Part shown: positions 10,339-18,762 of the stretch, piece after piece | How positions within the stretch are numbered: position 1 is the first letter of the stretch | Layout of the letters: the number at the start of each line of letters is the position of its first letter | Origin: Cyclobacteriaceae bacterium | GTDB lineage: Bacteria; Bacteroidota; Bacteroidia; Cytophagales; Cyclobacteriaceae | Assembly: GCA_027533395.1 (NCBI GenBank) | Contig: JAPZUF010000013.1 | Location: 19,110 to 83,109, forward strand | DNA length: 64,000 nt | Direction: 5' to 3' | Notes under the pieces: generated by a model | The model's database searches: none | Told to the model about the DNA's origin: nothing | What the model saw: the letters and a program-made list of their open reading frames with translations, nothing else | Made by a program: the position numbers and the translations under genes

Positions 10339-10410
10339 ACAATCTGTGATTTTTACATGAATGGAAATCCACTTCATAGTAGTATCACTATCAAACAAAG
10401 CTAACTTTAT

Positions 10411-10427
10411 ATCCTATAAAGTTCAAA
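10411..10427 (-). promoter_or_regulatory. Candidate susC promoter/start-site element (second copy)
   Basis: Minus-strand TTTGAACTTTATAGGAT, 90 nt upstream of the ATG at 10320, differs at one base from the element before the other susC. It is preceded by AAAC, giving AAACTTTG, one base from TAnnTTTG. The longer distance to the ATG would leave a leader of roughly 95 nt. Function is inferred from the conservation alone. Confidence 0.5.
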
Positions 10428-10529
10428 GTTTTGAGAATAAAATTAAGTGCAATATTTTATTCAGATAAATTGCATTAATGAGATATAATATTCTGATTTA
10501 AGCCATGTAGACGCACAAATCAAAATAAA

Positions 10530-10566
10530 ATAATAAAAGCCCCAAACTCTACTGAGTCTGGGGCTT
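10530..10566 (-). terminator. Terminator after rplU-rpmA
   Basis: The hairpin at 10537-10566 has outer arms AAGCCCCA and TGGGGCTT and an inner 4-bp extension with one mismatch around a TACT loop. On the minus strand it is followed by a T-rich stretch. It lies 26 bp beyond the rpmA stop and should end the L21-L27 transcript before the divergent-in-function susC region. Confidence 0.8.
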
Positions 10567-10592
10567 CTAACTTATTAGATTATGTGAGCGGC

Positions 10593-10853
10593 TTATGCCT
10601 CTGCCGGTGTTACCGTAACGAAAGATTTGTTTTCTCTTCCTTTCTTAAAGGTAACAACGCCATTGGTTAAGGCAAACAAAGTATGGTCTTTGCCCATGCC
10701 TACGTTTTTACCTGGGTGGTGCTTAGTGCCACGCTGGCGAACAATAATGTTGCCCGCTACTACCTTCTGTCCACCAAATACTTTAATACCTAATCGTTTG
10801 CTTTCCGATTCGCGACCGTTCTTTACTTTACCTTCGCCTTTCTTATGTGCCAT
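10593..10853 (-). CDS. rpmA: 50S ribosomal protein L27
   Basis: An 86-residue protein with the L27 signature: a basic N-terminus starting [16 protein letters not shown], then [13 protein letters not shown] and a [21 protein letters not shown] core. L27 binds near the peptidyl-transferase centre of the large subunit, where its N-terminus contacts the P-site tRNA. The mature-type N-terminus begins directly at AHKKG, so no N-terminal cleavage peptide of the Firmicutes kind is present. It lies 61 bp downstream of rplU, the usual L21-L27 order, and is followed by a terminator. Length and motifs are complete. Confidence 0.98.
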   Translation of the reverse strand: MAHKKGEGKVKNGRESESKRLGIKVFGGQKVVAGNIIVRQRGTKHHPGKNVGMGKDHTLFALTNGVVTFKKGRENKSFVTVTPAEA

Positions 10854-10914
10854 ATTTTTAAATCTTTTCTGTTTTCAATTCTTACATTTTCACATTAACC
10901 AATTAAAAAATCGA

Positions 10915-11223
10915 TTAACCAATGTTTTCTATTTGAACTTTAGTGAACTGCTGGCGGTGTCCGTTCTTTAGGGTGTAACCTTTTCTTCTTTTCTTTTTGA
11001 AAACGATAACTTTATCACCTTTTACGTGCTCAAGAATTTTCCCAGAAACCTTGGCTCCGTTCACAGTAGGGGCGCCAATCTCCACTTTACCTCCGTTATC
11101 GATCAGAAGAACTTTGTCGAAGCTAACGCTAGCTCCGGCTTCGCCTTCCATCTTAGGGGCATAGATATATTGGTCTTTAGCCACTTTAAACTGCTTTCCT
11201 GCGATGTCTACAATTGCGTACAT
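10915..11223 (-). CDS. rplU: 50S ribosomal protein L21
   Basis: A 102-residue protein matching L21 from end to end: MYAIVDIAGKQFKVAKDQ at the N-terminus and the C-terminal KVIVFKKKRRKGYTLKNGHRQ block, which is the 23S rRNA-binding basic segment. It is the first gene of the rplU-rpmA operon. A consensus-quality Bacteroidota -7 element lies 20 nt upstream (11243-11250), which gives a very short leader. Complete and of normal length. Confidence 0.98.
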   Translation of the reverse strand: MYAIVDIAGKQFKVAKDQYIYAPKMEGEAGASVSFDKVLLIDNGGKVEIGAPTVNGAKVSGKILEHVKGDKVIVFKKKRRKGYTLKNGHRQQFTKVQIENIG

Positions 11224-11657
11224 ATTTTTTAAAATCGGACTGCAAAGGTAGAAATTTATTCCATACGGGAAACTCTCCTCTTCAAAAATTCCTAAAATCC
11301 TCGAAATCAGCTTAAAAACAAGGTCTTTTAAAAAACATTATTAAATTTTTTGTGGACAACTTTCTGTTTAACATTCATACTAAGAGCAATAACTTTTTAT
11401 TTAACAGTCACTTACCTTGCATTTCGCTATGCACGGCAATAAGTGTTTGTCAGTAATTGTCGTAACCTGACGTGTTGATTTACATGCACTCATTTTTCAT
11501 ATTTGCAGACTTGACACACATCGAAGCGACATCCTCTCAACAGATTCAGCTTCTACCATAGTCAACAAAAATTTTATTGCTTTTTTCCCGCACACCGCGA
11601 ACCATTTTGCTGTGAACGGCTTTAATATTGATAAACCTAAACAACCCGTTAGGAGCT
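11224..11657. other. Intergenic region between divergent rplU and nrdB
   Basis: 434 bp without a gene. The left end carries the rplU promoter. The right part should hold the nrdBA promoter: CATATTTG at about 11498-11505 is one base from the -7 consensus and would give a leader of about 150 nt, but no good -33 element accompanies it. I looked for the palindromic NrdR box pairs that control many nrd operons and did not see a convincing one. Confidence 0.5.
11243..11250 (-). promoter_or_regulatory. rplU promoter -7 element TACCTTTG
   Basis: On the minus strand TACCTTTG matches the Bacteroidota -7 consensus TAnnTTTG perfectly, with a TTTC about 18 nt further upstream as a partial -33 element. 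It would start transcription about 13 nt before the rplU ATG at 11223. Confidence 0.65.
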
Positions 11658-12644
11658 ATGAGTAATTTACGTGAAGAACCTATTCTAAAAGAAAACAAAG
11701 ATCGTTTCGTTCTATTCCCCATCGAACACCACGACATCTGGAAATTATACAAACAAGCTGAGGCTTCTTTTTGGACAGCCGAAGAAATCGACTTAAGCCA
11801 AGACTTAAAAGATTGGGCCAACCTCAATGATGGCGAGCGCCACTTCATTACTCACGTGTTGGCTTTCTTCGCGGCAAGCGATGGTATCGTAAACGAAAAC
11901 CTGGCCGAACACTTTGTATCTGAAGTACAATATACAGAGGCTAAATTCTTCTACGGTTTTCAAATCACCATTGAAAACATTCACTCTGAAACTTACTCTT
12001 TATTGATTGATACCTACGTTAAAGATCCTAAAGAAAAAGATAAACTTTTTCATGCCATCGAAACCATGGATTGCGTGAAGAAAAAAGCAGACTGGGCTTT
12101 GCGTTGGATTAACCACGGCAACTTCCAGGAAAGATTAATTGCTTTTGCCGCAGTAGAAGGAATTTTCTTCTCTGGTTCATTTTGTTCAATCTTTTGGTTA
12201 AAGAAGCGCGGCTTGATGCCAGGCTTGGCTTTCTCTAACGAATTAATTTCGCGCGATGAAGGCTTGCACTGCGATTTCGCCTGCCACATCTACAATAACC
12301 ACGTGGTCAATAAATTGCCGGTACAAACTGTGATCGACATTATTAAAGACGCTGTTGAAATCGAAAAAGAATTTGTAACCGATGCCTTACCTGTTAATCT
12401 AATTGGTATGAACGCAGCCCAAATGAGAGAATACATCGAGTTTGTGGCCGACAGATTATTACACGAATTAACCGGACAAAAAATCTATAACGCGACCAAC
12501 CCATTCGATTTCATGGAAATGATTTCGTTGCGTGGTAAAACTAACTTCTTCGAAAGAAGAGTAGGCGAATACCAGAAGGCTGGCGTAAAAAATAGTACTG
12601 AAAAAGAAGTGACACCGAAATTTTCTCTTAACGAAGATTTTTAA
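11658..12644 (+). CDS. nrdB: Class Ia ribonucleotide reductase, small (R2) subunit
   Basis: A 328-residue radical-generating subunit that supplies the tyrosyl radical for deoxyribonucleotide synthesis by NrdA. By comparison with mouse R2, the di-iron ligands are D75 (in AASDG), E106 and H109 (in ENIH), E167 (in VEGIFF) and E201/H204 (in RDEGLH). The radical tyrosine is Y113 (ENIHSETY), so this is a Tyr-radical enzyme and not the Phe-bearing class Ic type. The C-terminus FSLNEDF is the peptide that docks on NrdA. The start is taken at ATG 11658, preceded by AGGAG; an upstream TTG at 11628 in the same frame adds ten poorly conserved residues. nrdA follows 67 bp downstream without a terminator, forming an nrdB-nrdA operon. 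Confidence 0.97.
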   Translation: MSNLREEPILKENKDRFVLFPIEHHDIWKLYKQAEASFWTAEEIDLSQDLKDWANLNDGERHFITHVLAFFAASDGIVNENLAEHFVSEVQYTEAKFFYGFQITIENIHSETYSLLIDTYVKDPKEKDKLFHAIETMDCVKKKADWALRWINHGNFQERLIAFAAVEGIFFSGSFCSIFWLKKRGLMPGLAFSNELISRDEGLHCDFACHIYNNHVVNKLPVQTVIDIIKDAVEIEKEFVTDALPVNLIGMNAAQMREYIEFVADRLLHELTGQKIYNATNPFDFMEMISLRGKTNFFERRVGEYQKAGVKNSTEKEVTPKFSLNEDF

Positions 12645-12711
12645 TCACATTATTTTAATATATTCAAACATCCAAAACATTTTTTAAACTTTAAACAACC
12701 CCTATCAACCC

Positions 12712-15159
12712 ATGCTCGTCATCAAAAGAGACGGACACCGTGAGTCCGTAAAGTTTGACAAGATTACAGCGCGCATAGAAAAACTATGTTATGGCTTAGA
12801 CCAGCGCTATGTAAATCCTGTTGAAGTGGCCATGAAAGTTATCAATGGCCTGTATGATGGCGTTACCACCCAAGAGCTGGACAACCTCGCTGCTGAAATT
12901 GCCGCCACCCTGACAACCAAGCACCCTGATTACGCAAAGCTTGCGGCCCGTATCGCTGTTTCTAACTTGCACAAAACAACTAGCAAGTCTTTTTCAAATA
13001 CTATGAAAAGGCTCTACACTTATGTAGATTCTAAAACCGGAGAAAATGCTCCGCTTGTTTCGAAAGAAACATGGCGCATTGTGCAAGCTAACGCTGCCGA
13101 GTTAGATGAAGCCATTATTTACGATCGCGACTTCAGCTACGATTATTTCGGTTTCAAAACATTAGAGCGCTCCTACTTAATGAAAGTTGATGGCAAAACA
13201 GTGGAACGCCCTCAACATTTGTTAATGCGTGTGGCCGTAGGCATTCATGGAGAAGATATTCCGGCTGCTATCGAAACGTATAATTTAATGAGCGAGAAGT
13301 GGTTTACCCACGCTACGCCAACTTTGTTTAACGCAGGCACACCCAAACCACAATTATCCTCTTGCTTTTTGTTAACCATGCAAGAGGATAGTATCGATGG
13401 TATTTACGATACATTAAAACAATGTGCTAAAATTTCGCAGTCAGCAGGTGGTATTGGTTTAAGCATCCATAACATCCGCGCGAAAGGTTCTTATATTAAA
13501 GGAACAGGCGGAACATCAAACGGTATTGTTCCGATGTTGCGCAACTTCGACATGACAGCTCGTTATGTTGACCAAGGCGGTGGAAAACGCAAAGGAAGTT
13601 TTGCAGTTTATTTAGAGCCTTGGCATGCTGATATTTTCGAATTCCTCGATCTGAAGAAAAACCACGGTAAAGAAGAAATGCGTGCACGCGATTTATTCTA
13701 TGCGTTGTGGATTCCGGATTTGTTCATGAAGCGTGTGGAGAATAACGAAAGCTGGTCTTTATTCGATCCGAACGAAGCACCAGGTTTGCACGAAGTATAT
13801 GGCGAAGAGTTCGAAAAACTTTACGAGAAATACGAGAAAGAAGGCAAAGCCCGCAGAACGGTAAAAGCACAAGATTTGTGGTTCGAAGTATTGGAATCAC
13901 AAATTGAAACTGGTACGCCTTATATGTTGTATAAAGATGCTGCCAACAAAAAATCGAACCAGAAAAACTTAGGTACGATTAAGAGCAGCAACTTGTGTAC
14001 TGAAATTATTGAATACACTTCTAAAGATGAAGTGGCCGTATGTAACCTGGCTTCTATCGCTCTACCCAAATTTGTAACAGAAGAAGGTAAGTTTGATCAC
14101 CAGCGTTTATACGAAATCACGAAAGTAATTACGCGCAACCTCAACAAAGTAATTGATATTAATTATTATCCGGTTGTAGAAGCGCGCAACTCGAACATGC
14201 GCCACCGCCCAATTGGAATTGGTGTGCAAGGTTTAGCTGATGCTTTTATCTTAATGCGCATGCCTTTCGATTCGGATGAAGCGAAAAGATTAAACGAAGA
14301 TATCTTCGAAACCATTTACTTCGGTGCTATGGAAGCATCGATGGAATTGGCTACCCAACACGGTGCTTACGAAACGTTTAAAGGCTCACCTGTATCAAAA
14401 GGAATTTTCCAATTTGATATGTGGGGTGTTGAACCAAAAAGCAAGCGTTGGGATTGGGAAAAATTAAAGCGTGAAGTAAAACAAAATGGTGTGCGCAACT
14501 CCTTGTTGTTAGCGCCAATGCCTACGGCTTCTACTTCACAAATTTTAGGGAACAACGAATGTTTCGAACCGTATACCTCTAACCTGTATACGCGCAGAAC
14601 TTTATCTGGCGATTTCATTTTGGTGAACAAATACCTGATGAAAGATTTGATTGATTTAGGTTTATGGAACGAAACCATGCGCCAGAAATTAATTGCTGCC
14701 AACGGATCTGTACAAGATGTGATGGAAATTCCGCAAAACCTAAAAGACATCTACAAAACCGTTTGGGAAATTTCTCAGAAAGTAATCATTGATATGTCTG
14801 CAGAACGTGGCGCATACATTTGCCAGTCGCAGAGCTTAAACATACACTTAACCGATCCTAATTTTGGTAAGTTAACTTCTATGCATTTCTATGCGTGGAA
14901 GAAAGGGTTGAAAACCGGTATGTACTACTTACGCTCAACTGCAGCAGCTGATGCTATTAAGTTTACCTTAGATAAAAACGCATTGCAACAACCAGCAGAA
15001 GCAACAGCAGCCGTAACAGCAGCGGTGGCACAACCTGTTGTTGTAGAAGCGCAGAAATCTTTAGACTACGAAGCCCGCGTGGCGGATTACGAACAGAAGA
15101 AGTCGGATATGGCTTGTTCGCTCGACAATCCGGATGCGTGTGAAGCGTGTGGATCATAA
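12712..15159 (+). CDS. nrdA: Class Ia ribonucleotide reductase, large (R1) subunit
   Basis: An 815-residue catalytic subunit that reduces ribonucleoside diphosphates. The N-terminal ATP-cone (about 1-90, [18 protein letters not shown]) is the allosteric dATP/ATP switch. Active-site elements are visible: the redox cysteines in QLSSCFLL and AVCNLAS, the thiyl and general-base motif SSNLCTE, and the radical-transfer pair in MYYLRST. The C-terminal swinging arm ends in [16 protein letters not shown] with the CEAC thiol pair reduced by thioredoxin. About 45 residues before the tail are Ala/Gln/Val-rich and look like a flexible linker. The last 98 bp of the gene are repeated downstream at 16230-16327, so the present 3' end may have been supplied by an insertion event; the reading frame is nevertheless complete. 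Confidence 0.97.
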   Translation: MLVIKRDGHRESVKFDKITARIEKLCYGLDQRYVNPVEVAMKVINGLYDGVTTQELDNLAAEIAATLTTKHPDYAKLAARIAVSNLHKTTSKSFSNTMKRLYTYVDSKTGENAPLVSKETWRIVQANAAELDEAIIYDRDFSYDYFGFKTLERSYLMKVDGKTVERPQHLLMRVAVGIHGEDIPAAIETYNLMSEKWFTHATPTLFNAGTPKPQLSSCFLLTMQEDSIDGIYDTLKQCAKISQSAGGIGLSIHNIRAKGSYIKGTGGTSNGIVPMLRNFDMTARYVDQGGGKRKGSFAVYLEPWHADIFEFLDLKKNHGKEEMRARDLFYALWIPDLFMKRVENNESWSLFDPNEAPGLHEVYGEEFEKLYEKYEKEGKARRTVKAQDLWFEVLESQIETGTPYMLYKDAANKKSNQKNLGTIKSSNLCTEIIEYTSKDEVAVCNLASIALPKFVTEEGKFDHQRLYEITKVITRNLNKVIDINYYPVVEARNSNMRHRPIGIGVQGLADAFILMRMPFDSDEAKRLNEDIFETIYFGAMEASMELATQHGAYETFKGSPVSKGIFQFDMWGVEPKSKRWDWEKLKREVKQNGVRNSLLLAPMPTASTSQILGNNECFEPYTSNLYTRRTLSGDFILVNKYLMKDLIDLGLWNETMRQKLIAANGSVQDVMEIPQNLKDIYKTVWEISQKVIIDMSAERGAYICQSQSLNIHLTDPNFGKLTSMHFYAWKKGLKTGMYYLRSTAAADAIKFTLDKNALQQPAEATAAVTAAVAQPVVVEAQKSLDYEARVADYEQKKSDMACSLDNPDACEACGS
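15062..15159 (+). repeat. Direct repeat, copy 1: 3' end of nrdA
   Basis: The last 98 bp of nrdA, including the stop codon, recur at 16230-16327, offset 1168 bp. 89 of 98 positions match, and a central 65-bp block (15085-15149 and 16253-16317) is identical. The differences lie at the two edges and include codon changes (Y-E to F-K, A to V), which suggests that the copies came from two nrdA alleles rather than from a simple recent duplication. Confidence 0.95.
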
Positions 15160-15542
15160 ATTTATTATAAAAAGAAACGTTTAAAGAGTAATAGAGTAGA
15201 ATCTATATTACTCTTTAAACAAAAAAAACCAGACAAGATTTCTCATGCCTGGTTTGTGGTTAAAAGAAAAATGAGGCTTAGCACCTCAAAAACTTTTTGT
15301 TTGACGATTTAAAGTTATGAATTCTTTTTTTTCCACAAACAATTAAGAGTAAAATCAGTCAAATATTTTGGGTTGTGGTTAAATCCTTAAATTAATTTCC
15401 AATTAAGGCTTAAAAGTAAATCTCTTTTGCTGTAGTCCTACAGTTTAATCCATCCTTCAAGGAAGGCATGTAGATATCCTTTTTTTAAAAAAATATAAAT
15501 AATAATTAGTGTGCACAGGAGCACACTGTAAACAAGAAAACT
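15160..15542 (+). other. Intergenic region inside the nrdA-flanked insert, with a long inverted repeat
   Basis: 383 bp without a gene. An 18-bp inverted repeat with one mismatch (15179-15196 and 15203-15220, arms starting GTTTAAAGAGTAATAG) around a 6-nt loop lies 20 bp after the nrdA stop. It is followed by eight A residues and then a weaker 7-bp stem (AAACCAG/CTGGTTT, about 15225-15257). These probably end the nrdA transcript, although the first stem lacks a T-run on the plus strand. The rest is AT-rich and I see no coding sequence in it. Confidence 0.6.
15508..15527 (+). repeat. Small palindrome just upstream of the inserted gene
   Basis: AGTGTGC, six bases, GCACACT: a perfect 7-bp inverted repeat ending 15 bp before the ATG at 15543. 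It could be an operator for autoregulation or a leader hairpin at the ribosome entry site. Confidence 0.45.
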
Positions 15543-16223
15543 ATGCAAAAACCTAAAATTTCTGCAAACAAACTAGGCGAGTATATAACTGAAAAGCCAC
15601 ATCGCCAACAGCAAATCATAAAGGATCAAAAATATCAGAAAGGATTTATAATCAAGCGATATAATAAAGCAAGAAATGTTATTATAAACTTTCTTACAAA
15701 AAAAATTGATAAGAATGCTTTGCTATTAGAAATTCAAAATCTTATTACTGAGGAATATTCTAGAAATGCAAGTTCTTTTCAAAAGCAGGATAACAAGCTT
15801 TCAATAGAAGCACTTGAAATATTTGCTAATAGTGATTTACTAGAGTTACCTGAATTTGAAAATCTTGAGAACATTAGATTAAGAAAAAGTAACAATAATC
15901 TTCTTATTGAAGGAGTTGAAGTTTCAGTTCATCCAGATATTCTTATTTGCGGTAAAATTAGAAATAAAAAATTCATCGGTGGAATTAAACTCCATATATC
16001 AAAATCACATCCTTTAAAAAAAGAAGCAGGTGAATATGTAGCTACTGTTCTCCATGAATATTTAGAAAAAGAATTTCCTAAATCTAGAGTAAAAACTCAA
16101 TTTTGTATATCGATTGATGTATTCACAGGCGAATACTTTATTGCGCCAAAAACATACAAAACAATGAAGAAGAATATAAAGGCTGCATGTAGCGCAATTC
16201 AACTCTTTTGGGAAAATATTTGA
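15543..16223 (+). CDS. Uncharacterised accessory protein, possible PD-(D/E)XK-like fold
   Basis: A 226-residue, Lys/Asn/Ile-rich protein without signal peptide or membrane segment. The N-terminal half is helical and basic. The C-terminal half has a strand pattern with HPDILI (about residue 139) and then GGIKLHISKSHPLKKEAGEYVATVLHEYL, where the spaced Asp and the Ile-x-Lys strand followed by a helix resemble the core of PD-(D/E)XK nucleases. The Glu expected in the motif is not obvious, so catalysis is uncertain. I recall similar unannotated proteins in scattered genomes but cannot name the family. The gene is more AT-rich than nrdA, stands alone, and is bracketed by a direct repeat of the nrdA 3' end, all signs of horizontal acquisition. 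A role in defence or DNA processing is a guess. Confidence 0.75.
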   Translation: MQKPKISANKLGEYITEKPHRQQQIIKDQKYQKGFIIKRYNKARNVIINFLTKKIDKNALLLEIQNLITEEYSRNASSFQKQDNKLSIEALEIFANSDLLELPEFENLENIRLRKSNNNLLIEGVEVSVHPDILICGKIRNKKFIGGIKLHISKSHPLKKEAGEYVATVLHEYLEKEFPKSRVKTQFCISIDVFTGEYFIAPKTYKTMKKNIKAACSAIQLFWENI

Positions 16224-16229
16224 TAAGCG

Positions 16230-16327
16230 TAGACTTTAAAGCCCGCGTAGTAGATTACGAACAGAAGAAGTCGGATATGGCTTGTTCGCTCGACAATCCG
16301 GATGCGTGTGAAGCGTGCGGGTCTTAA
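16230..16327 (+). repeat. Direct repeat, copy 2: orphan nrdA 3' end
   Basis: A second copy of the nrdA tail, including the CEAC thiol codons and a stop codon, detached from any nrdA body. It begins 7 bp after the stop of the inserted gene. Because it is followed after 47 bp by a good terminator, this copy may be the ancestral nrdA end, displaced when the insert brought in a replacement tail. The reverse history cannot be excluded. Confidence 0.95.
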
Positions 16328-16373
16328 CTCTTTAAGACTTTAGTAACAAAACAAAATTAGTAAGATGAAAATG

Positions 16374-16404
16374 AAATGGTCGGTGTTTACATCGACCATT
16401 TTTT
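16374..16404 (+). terminator. Terminator, copy A (likely original nrdA terminator)
   Basis: Arms AAATGGTCG and CGACCATTT, extendable by three more pairs over a TTTA loop, followed by a T-run. It lies 47 bp after the displaced nrdA 3' end. Confidence 0.8.
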
Positions 16405-16488
16405 ATTTTAGCCTTTGTTGGTATAACGCAAGGGCACGCGCAGACTTGTACCAGTTAAGCAATACATAATTAAACAATGAACAAATGG

Positions 16489-16512
16489 CTGTCAGGTGAT
16501 AACACCTGACAG
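16489..16512. repeat. Perfect 10-bp inverted repeat between the duplicated terminators
   Basis: CTGTCAGGTG, ATAA, CACCTGACAG. It lacks a T-run in either direction, so it is a poor terminator. It is the only structured feature of the 233-bp segment bracketed by the terminator copies and might be an end or recognition structure of that segment. Confidence 0.6.
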
Positions 16513-16606
16513 GGCTTAATCAAGCTAAGGTTTCCAAGTTTTAGAAAAGCATGGAAACTAATATTCAGTTTAATTCTGTAAAGTATTAAAGAATTAAACA
16601 TGTATG

Positions 16607-16637
16607 AAATGGTCGGTGTTAACATCGACCATTTTTT
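16607..16637 (+). terminator. Terminator, copy B
   Basis: The same hairpin as copy A with a single T-to-A change in the loop and a seven-T tail. No plus-strand gene ends between the two copies, so copy B appears redundant and points to a local duplication. Confidence 0.75.
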
Positions 16638-16808
16638 TCAAATGATTCTCCTTTGGTTAACCAACGGATGCCTATAGGAATGAAAATACTTGATGAGGAT
16701 AAGCATCATACAAAATGGTGTAAAGGTTAAATTTTTATACAAATTGAACTTTTAATGTAAGTTATTGAGTGGGGATTTAGAGTTTTTTGTTTTTTAAATT
16801 TTATCAAT

Positions 16809-18647
16809 ATGAAAACGAAAATTTTAAGTCTTTTAGCAGGTGTTTTACTGCTAACCTTAACACAATGCAAGGAAGAAGATCCAGAATTGGTTGCAAGTTT
16901 GAGCGGCTTAAACATCACTCAAGGAAGAGTTGGCGATGAGTTTGTGATTACAGGCACTCACTTTGGTACACAAGCAAACGAGGTAAAAATTACCTTGAGC
17001 AAAACAGGCAGCAGCGCAGAAGCAGTAATAACAGCCCTAAGCGATACTGAAGTAAAAGCAACCGTTCCTAATTTACCGGATGGTGAATATGATGTAAAAG
17101 TTAAAGTAAGAACGCAAGATGAACTTACTTTAGCTGGTAAGTTTACCATTTTCACATCTTCTTTTACAGGTTTTACACCTTTGCAGGGAAGCATAAGCGT
17201 AAACAATACGATTACTATTGCAGCCGAAGGTTTGGGAACTGAAGCACTTGCGTCTTATAAAGTACAAGTTTATAAAGGCAACGTAACTAAAACGTATAAC
17301 GCATCGGATAAAACCACCAATTCAATAACGTTTAGTATTCCTGCTAATGATTTTAGTGTAGCTGATGAATATAATATACGTGTAAGCTATGATGGCGGAG
17401 CAATTTATAACTTAGTTCCGGGTACATTTAGTATCAATGAAGTATTTTCTACTGCATCACCTCTTTCAATCACACATTGCTCAATTTGTCCAGATGGTTT
17501 CTTGGGTGAATTAGTGACTGTAACCGGTTTAGGATTTAACCCCAGCAAATTAACAGACTATAAATTACGATTATCTAGAAATGGAATAGATAGAGATTTT
17601 ACAGCAGCTGAAATAGATGGCAATACAGCATTAAAATTTTACATACCTGTTGGGGATGGCTTTGTTATTGGTGGTTATACGCTTTGGATTAGCCATAATA
17701 ATGGCCTAAATTTTATAGCAATTGGTGACCTTAGTATAGCCTTACCAATACCGCCAACTTTTACAGGTATTTCTCCGGAAAGTTTCAACAATAATGTTGT
17801 TACTGAAATTACTATCTCCGGAATAAATTTCAATACTAAATTTCCTAAGGATAATCGTATTCTGATTAGAAGACCGACAGTGCCAAATTCACCAATTGGT
17901 ATTGAAAATTTTACAGTTGTTAACTCCAATACGATAAAGTTCAATTCATTTTTAGGAATGGCTGCGGATACTTGGCGTGTTGAAATAAAGACTAATCCAA
18001 ACCAGGCAGATTACATAATCGGTCCAAACTTTACAGTGATTTTACCTCCGCCATCAATAACATCATTAAGCCTCGATGCTTATAATATTAAAGGCACAGA
18101 CCAACAATTTATCTTGCTTGGCAGCGGATTTAATACAAACAATGAATCGCATAATCTTGTAAAGTTAATTGATGCCAACAACAATGAAAGAGTATTCCCA
18201 CGATCCGGTGGCAATCCAACAGCACTTTCAATAATGCTTCCTGGAACTAACAACGCACAACCTTTAGCCCTTGGTGTTTACACTATTAAAGTGTCCAATG
18301 ATAATGGTGTAACCTTTGGTGAAACTGGTAAAACCTTAACTGTTTTGGGCCCAACAAGTGTAACAGGTGTAACGCCTGCTACTGTAACCGGGTATGCACA
18401 AAATCCCGTGCAAATTGTGATAACCGGAGATAATCTTCTTTCGGTAACAAAAGTTAAGATTGATAGTAACTCGATTGACCCCATTGAAATTTCAATTCAA
18501 AGTAAAACCAATACAAGCATAACTTTACAAGCTACTTTACTATCTTCACTAAATATACCTCCTGGTCAATATTTCTTGAGATATTTTGATAAAACTGAAG
18601 TGCCTGTTCTTGTGGATTTTAATAATACAATTCAAATTATTAACTAA
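16809..18647 (+). CDS. Surface lipoprotein with tandem IPT/TIG-like domains
   Basis: A 612-residue protein with a lipoprotein signal ending in LTLTQC (about residue 20). The rest is a series of beta-sandwich modules that start with motifs such as GLNITQGRVGDEFVITGTHFG, GISPESFNNNVVTEITISGINF and VTPATVTGYAQNPVQIVITGDNL. This 'proline/glycine start, then ITG.NF' pattern is typical of IPT/TIG immunoglobulin-like domains. About six modules of 80-95 residues are likely. Such proteins are usually surface-exposed and serve as adhesive or glycan-binding spacers; no enzyme domain is visible. The gene is monocistronic, with a terminator 53 bp downstream, and sits beside the patch of duplicated nrdA sequences. 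Exact function is unknown. Confidence 0.85.
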   Translation: MKTKILSLLAGVLLLTLTQCKEEDPELVASLSGLNITQGRVGDEFVITGTHFGTQANEVKITLSKTGSSAEAVITALSDTEVKATVPNLPDGEYDVKVKVRTQDELTLAGKFTIFTSSFTGFTPLQGSISVNNTITIAAEGLGTEALASYKVQVYKGNVTKTYNASDKTTNSITFSIPANDFSVADEYNIRVSYDGGAIYNLVPGTFSINEVFSTASPLSITHCSICPDGFLGELVTVTGLGFNPSKLTDYKLRLSRNGIDRDFTAAEIDGNTALKFYIPVGDGFVIGGYTLWISHNNGLNFIAIGDLSIALPIPPTFTGISPESFNNNVVTEITISGINFNTKFPKDNRILIRRPTVPNSPIGIENFTVVNSNTIKFNSFLGMAADTWRVEIKTNPNQADYIIGPNFTVILPPPSITSLSLDAYNIKGTDQQFILLGSGFNTNNESHNLVKLIDANNNERVFPRSGGNPTALSIMLPGTNNAQPLALGVYTIKVSNDNGVTFGETGKTLTVLGPTSVTGVTPATVTGYAQNPVQIVITGDNLLSVTKVKIDSNSIDPIEISIQSKTNTSITLQATLLSSLNIPPGQYFLRYFDKTEVPVLVDFNNTIQIIN

Positions 18648-18700
18648 TACTTATTGTTTTGAAGGATTTTATTAAGTTCAGCGAAAATATATTTTAAAAA

Positions 18701-18727
18701 AAACAGTCAGGAATTACCTGACTGTTT
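18701..18727. terminator. Bidirectional terminator between convergent genes
   Basis: Arms AAACAGTCAGG and CCTGACTGTTT around AATTA, with an A-run before and a T-rich stretch after. It lies between the ends of the plus-strand TIG lipoprotein and the minus-strand nfu gene and can serve both. Confidence 0.85.
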
Positions 18728-18762
18728 TCATTTATAAAAGCTTAAAGAATATTAGGATGTTT

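Larger units (their letters stand above)
16328..16808. other. Intergenic region with duplicated terminator and a perfect hairpin
   Basis: 481 bp without a gene. It contains a 34-bp terminator sequence twice (16371-16404 and 16604-16637, one mismatch, 233 bp apart). Between them is a perfect 10-bp inverted repeat CTGTCAGGTG / CACCTGACAG around ATAA (16489-16512), which has no T-run. The remainder up to the lipoprotein at 16809 is AT-rich; I see no -7/-33 promoter pair of consensus quality. Confidence 0.7.

Noticed and set aside
10321..10398. N-terminal extension of the interrupted SusC (ATG at 10398)
   Set aside because: The 26 added residues are polar, not conserved with the other SusC, and precede a normal signal peptide; the hexamer leader directly before 10320 is shared with the paralogue.
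11224..11657. Search for an NrdR box pair or cobalamin riboswitch before nrdB
   Set aside because: No convincing paired NrdR palindrome or conserved riboswitch core was seen; the enzyme is class Ia, which does not use B12.
16489..18727. Shared GTCAGG/CCTGAC cores in the hairpins at 16489 and 18701 as a second repeat bracket around the TIG lipoprotein
   Set aside because: Only six bases per arm are shared and the loops and flanks differ, so this is ordinary similarity between hairpins rather than a target duplication.
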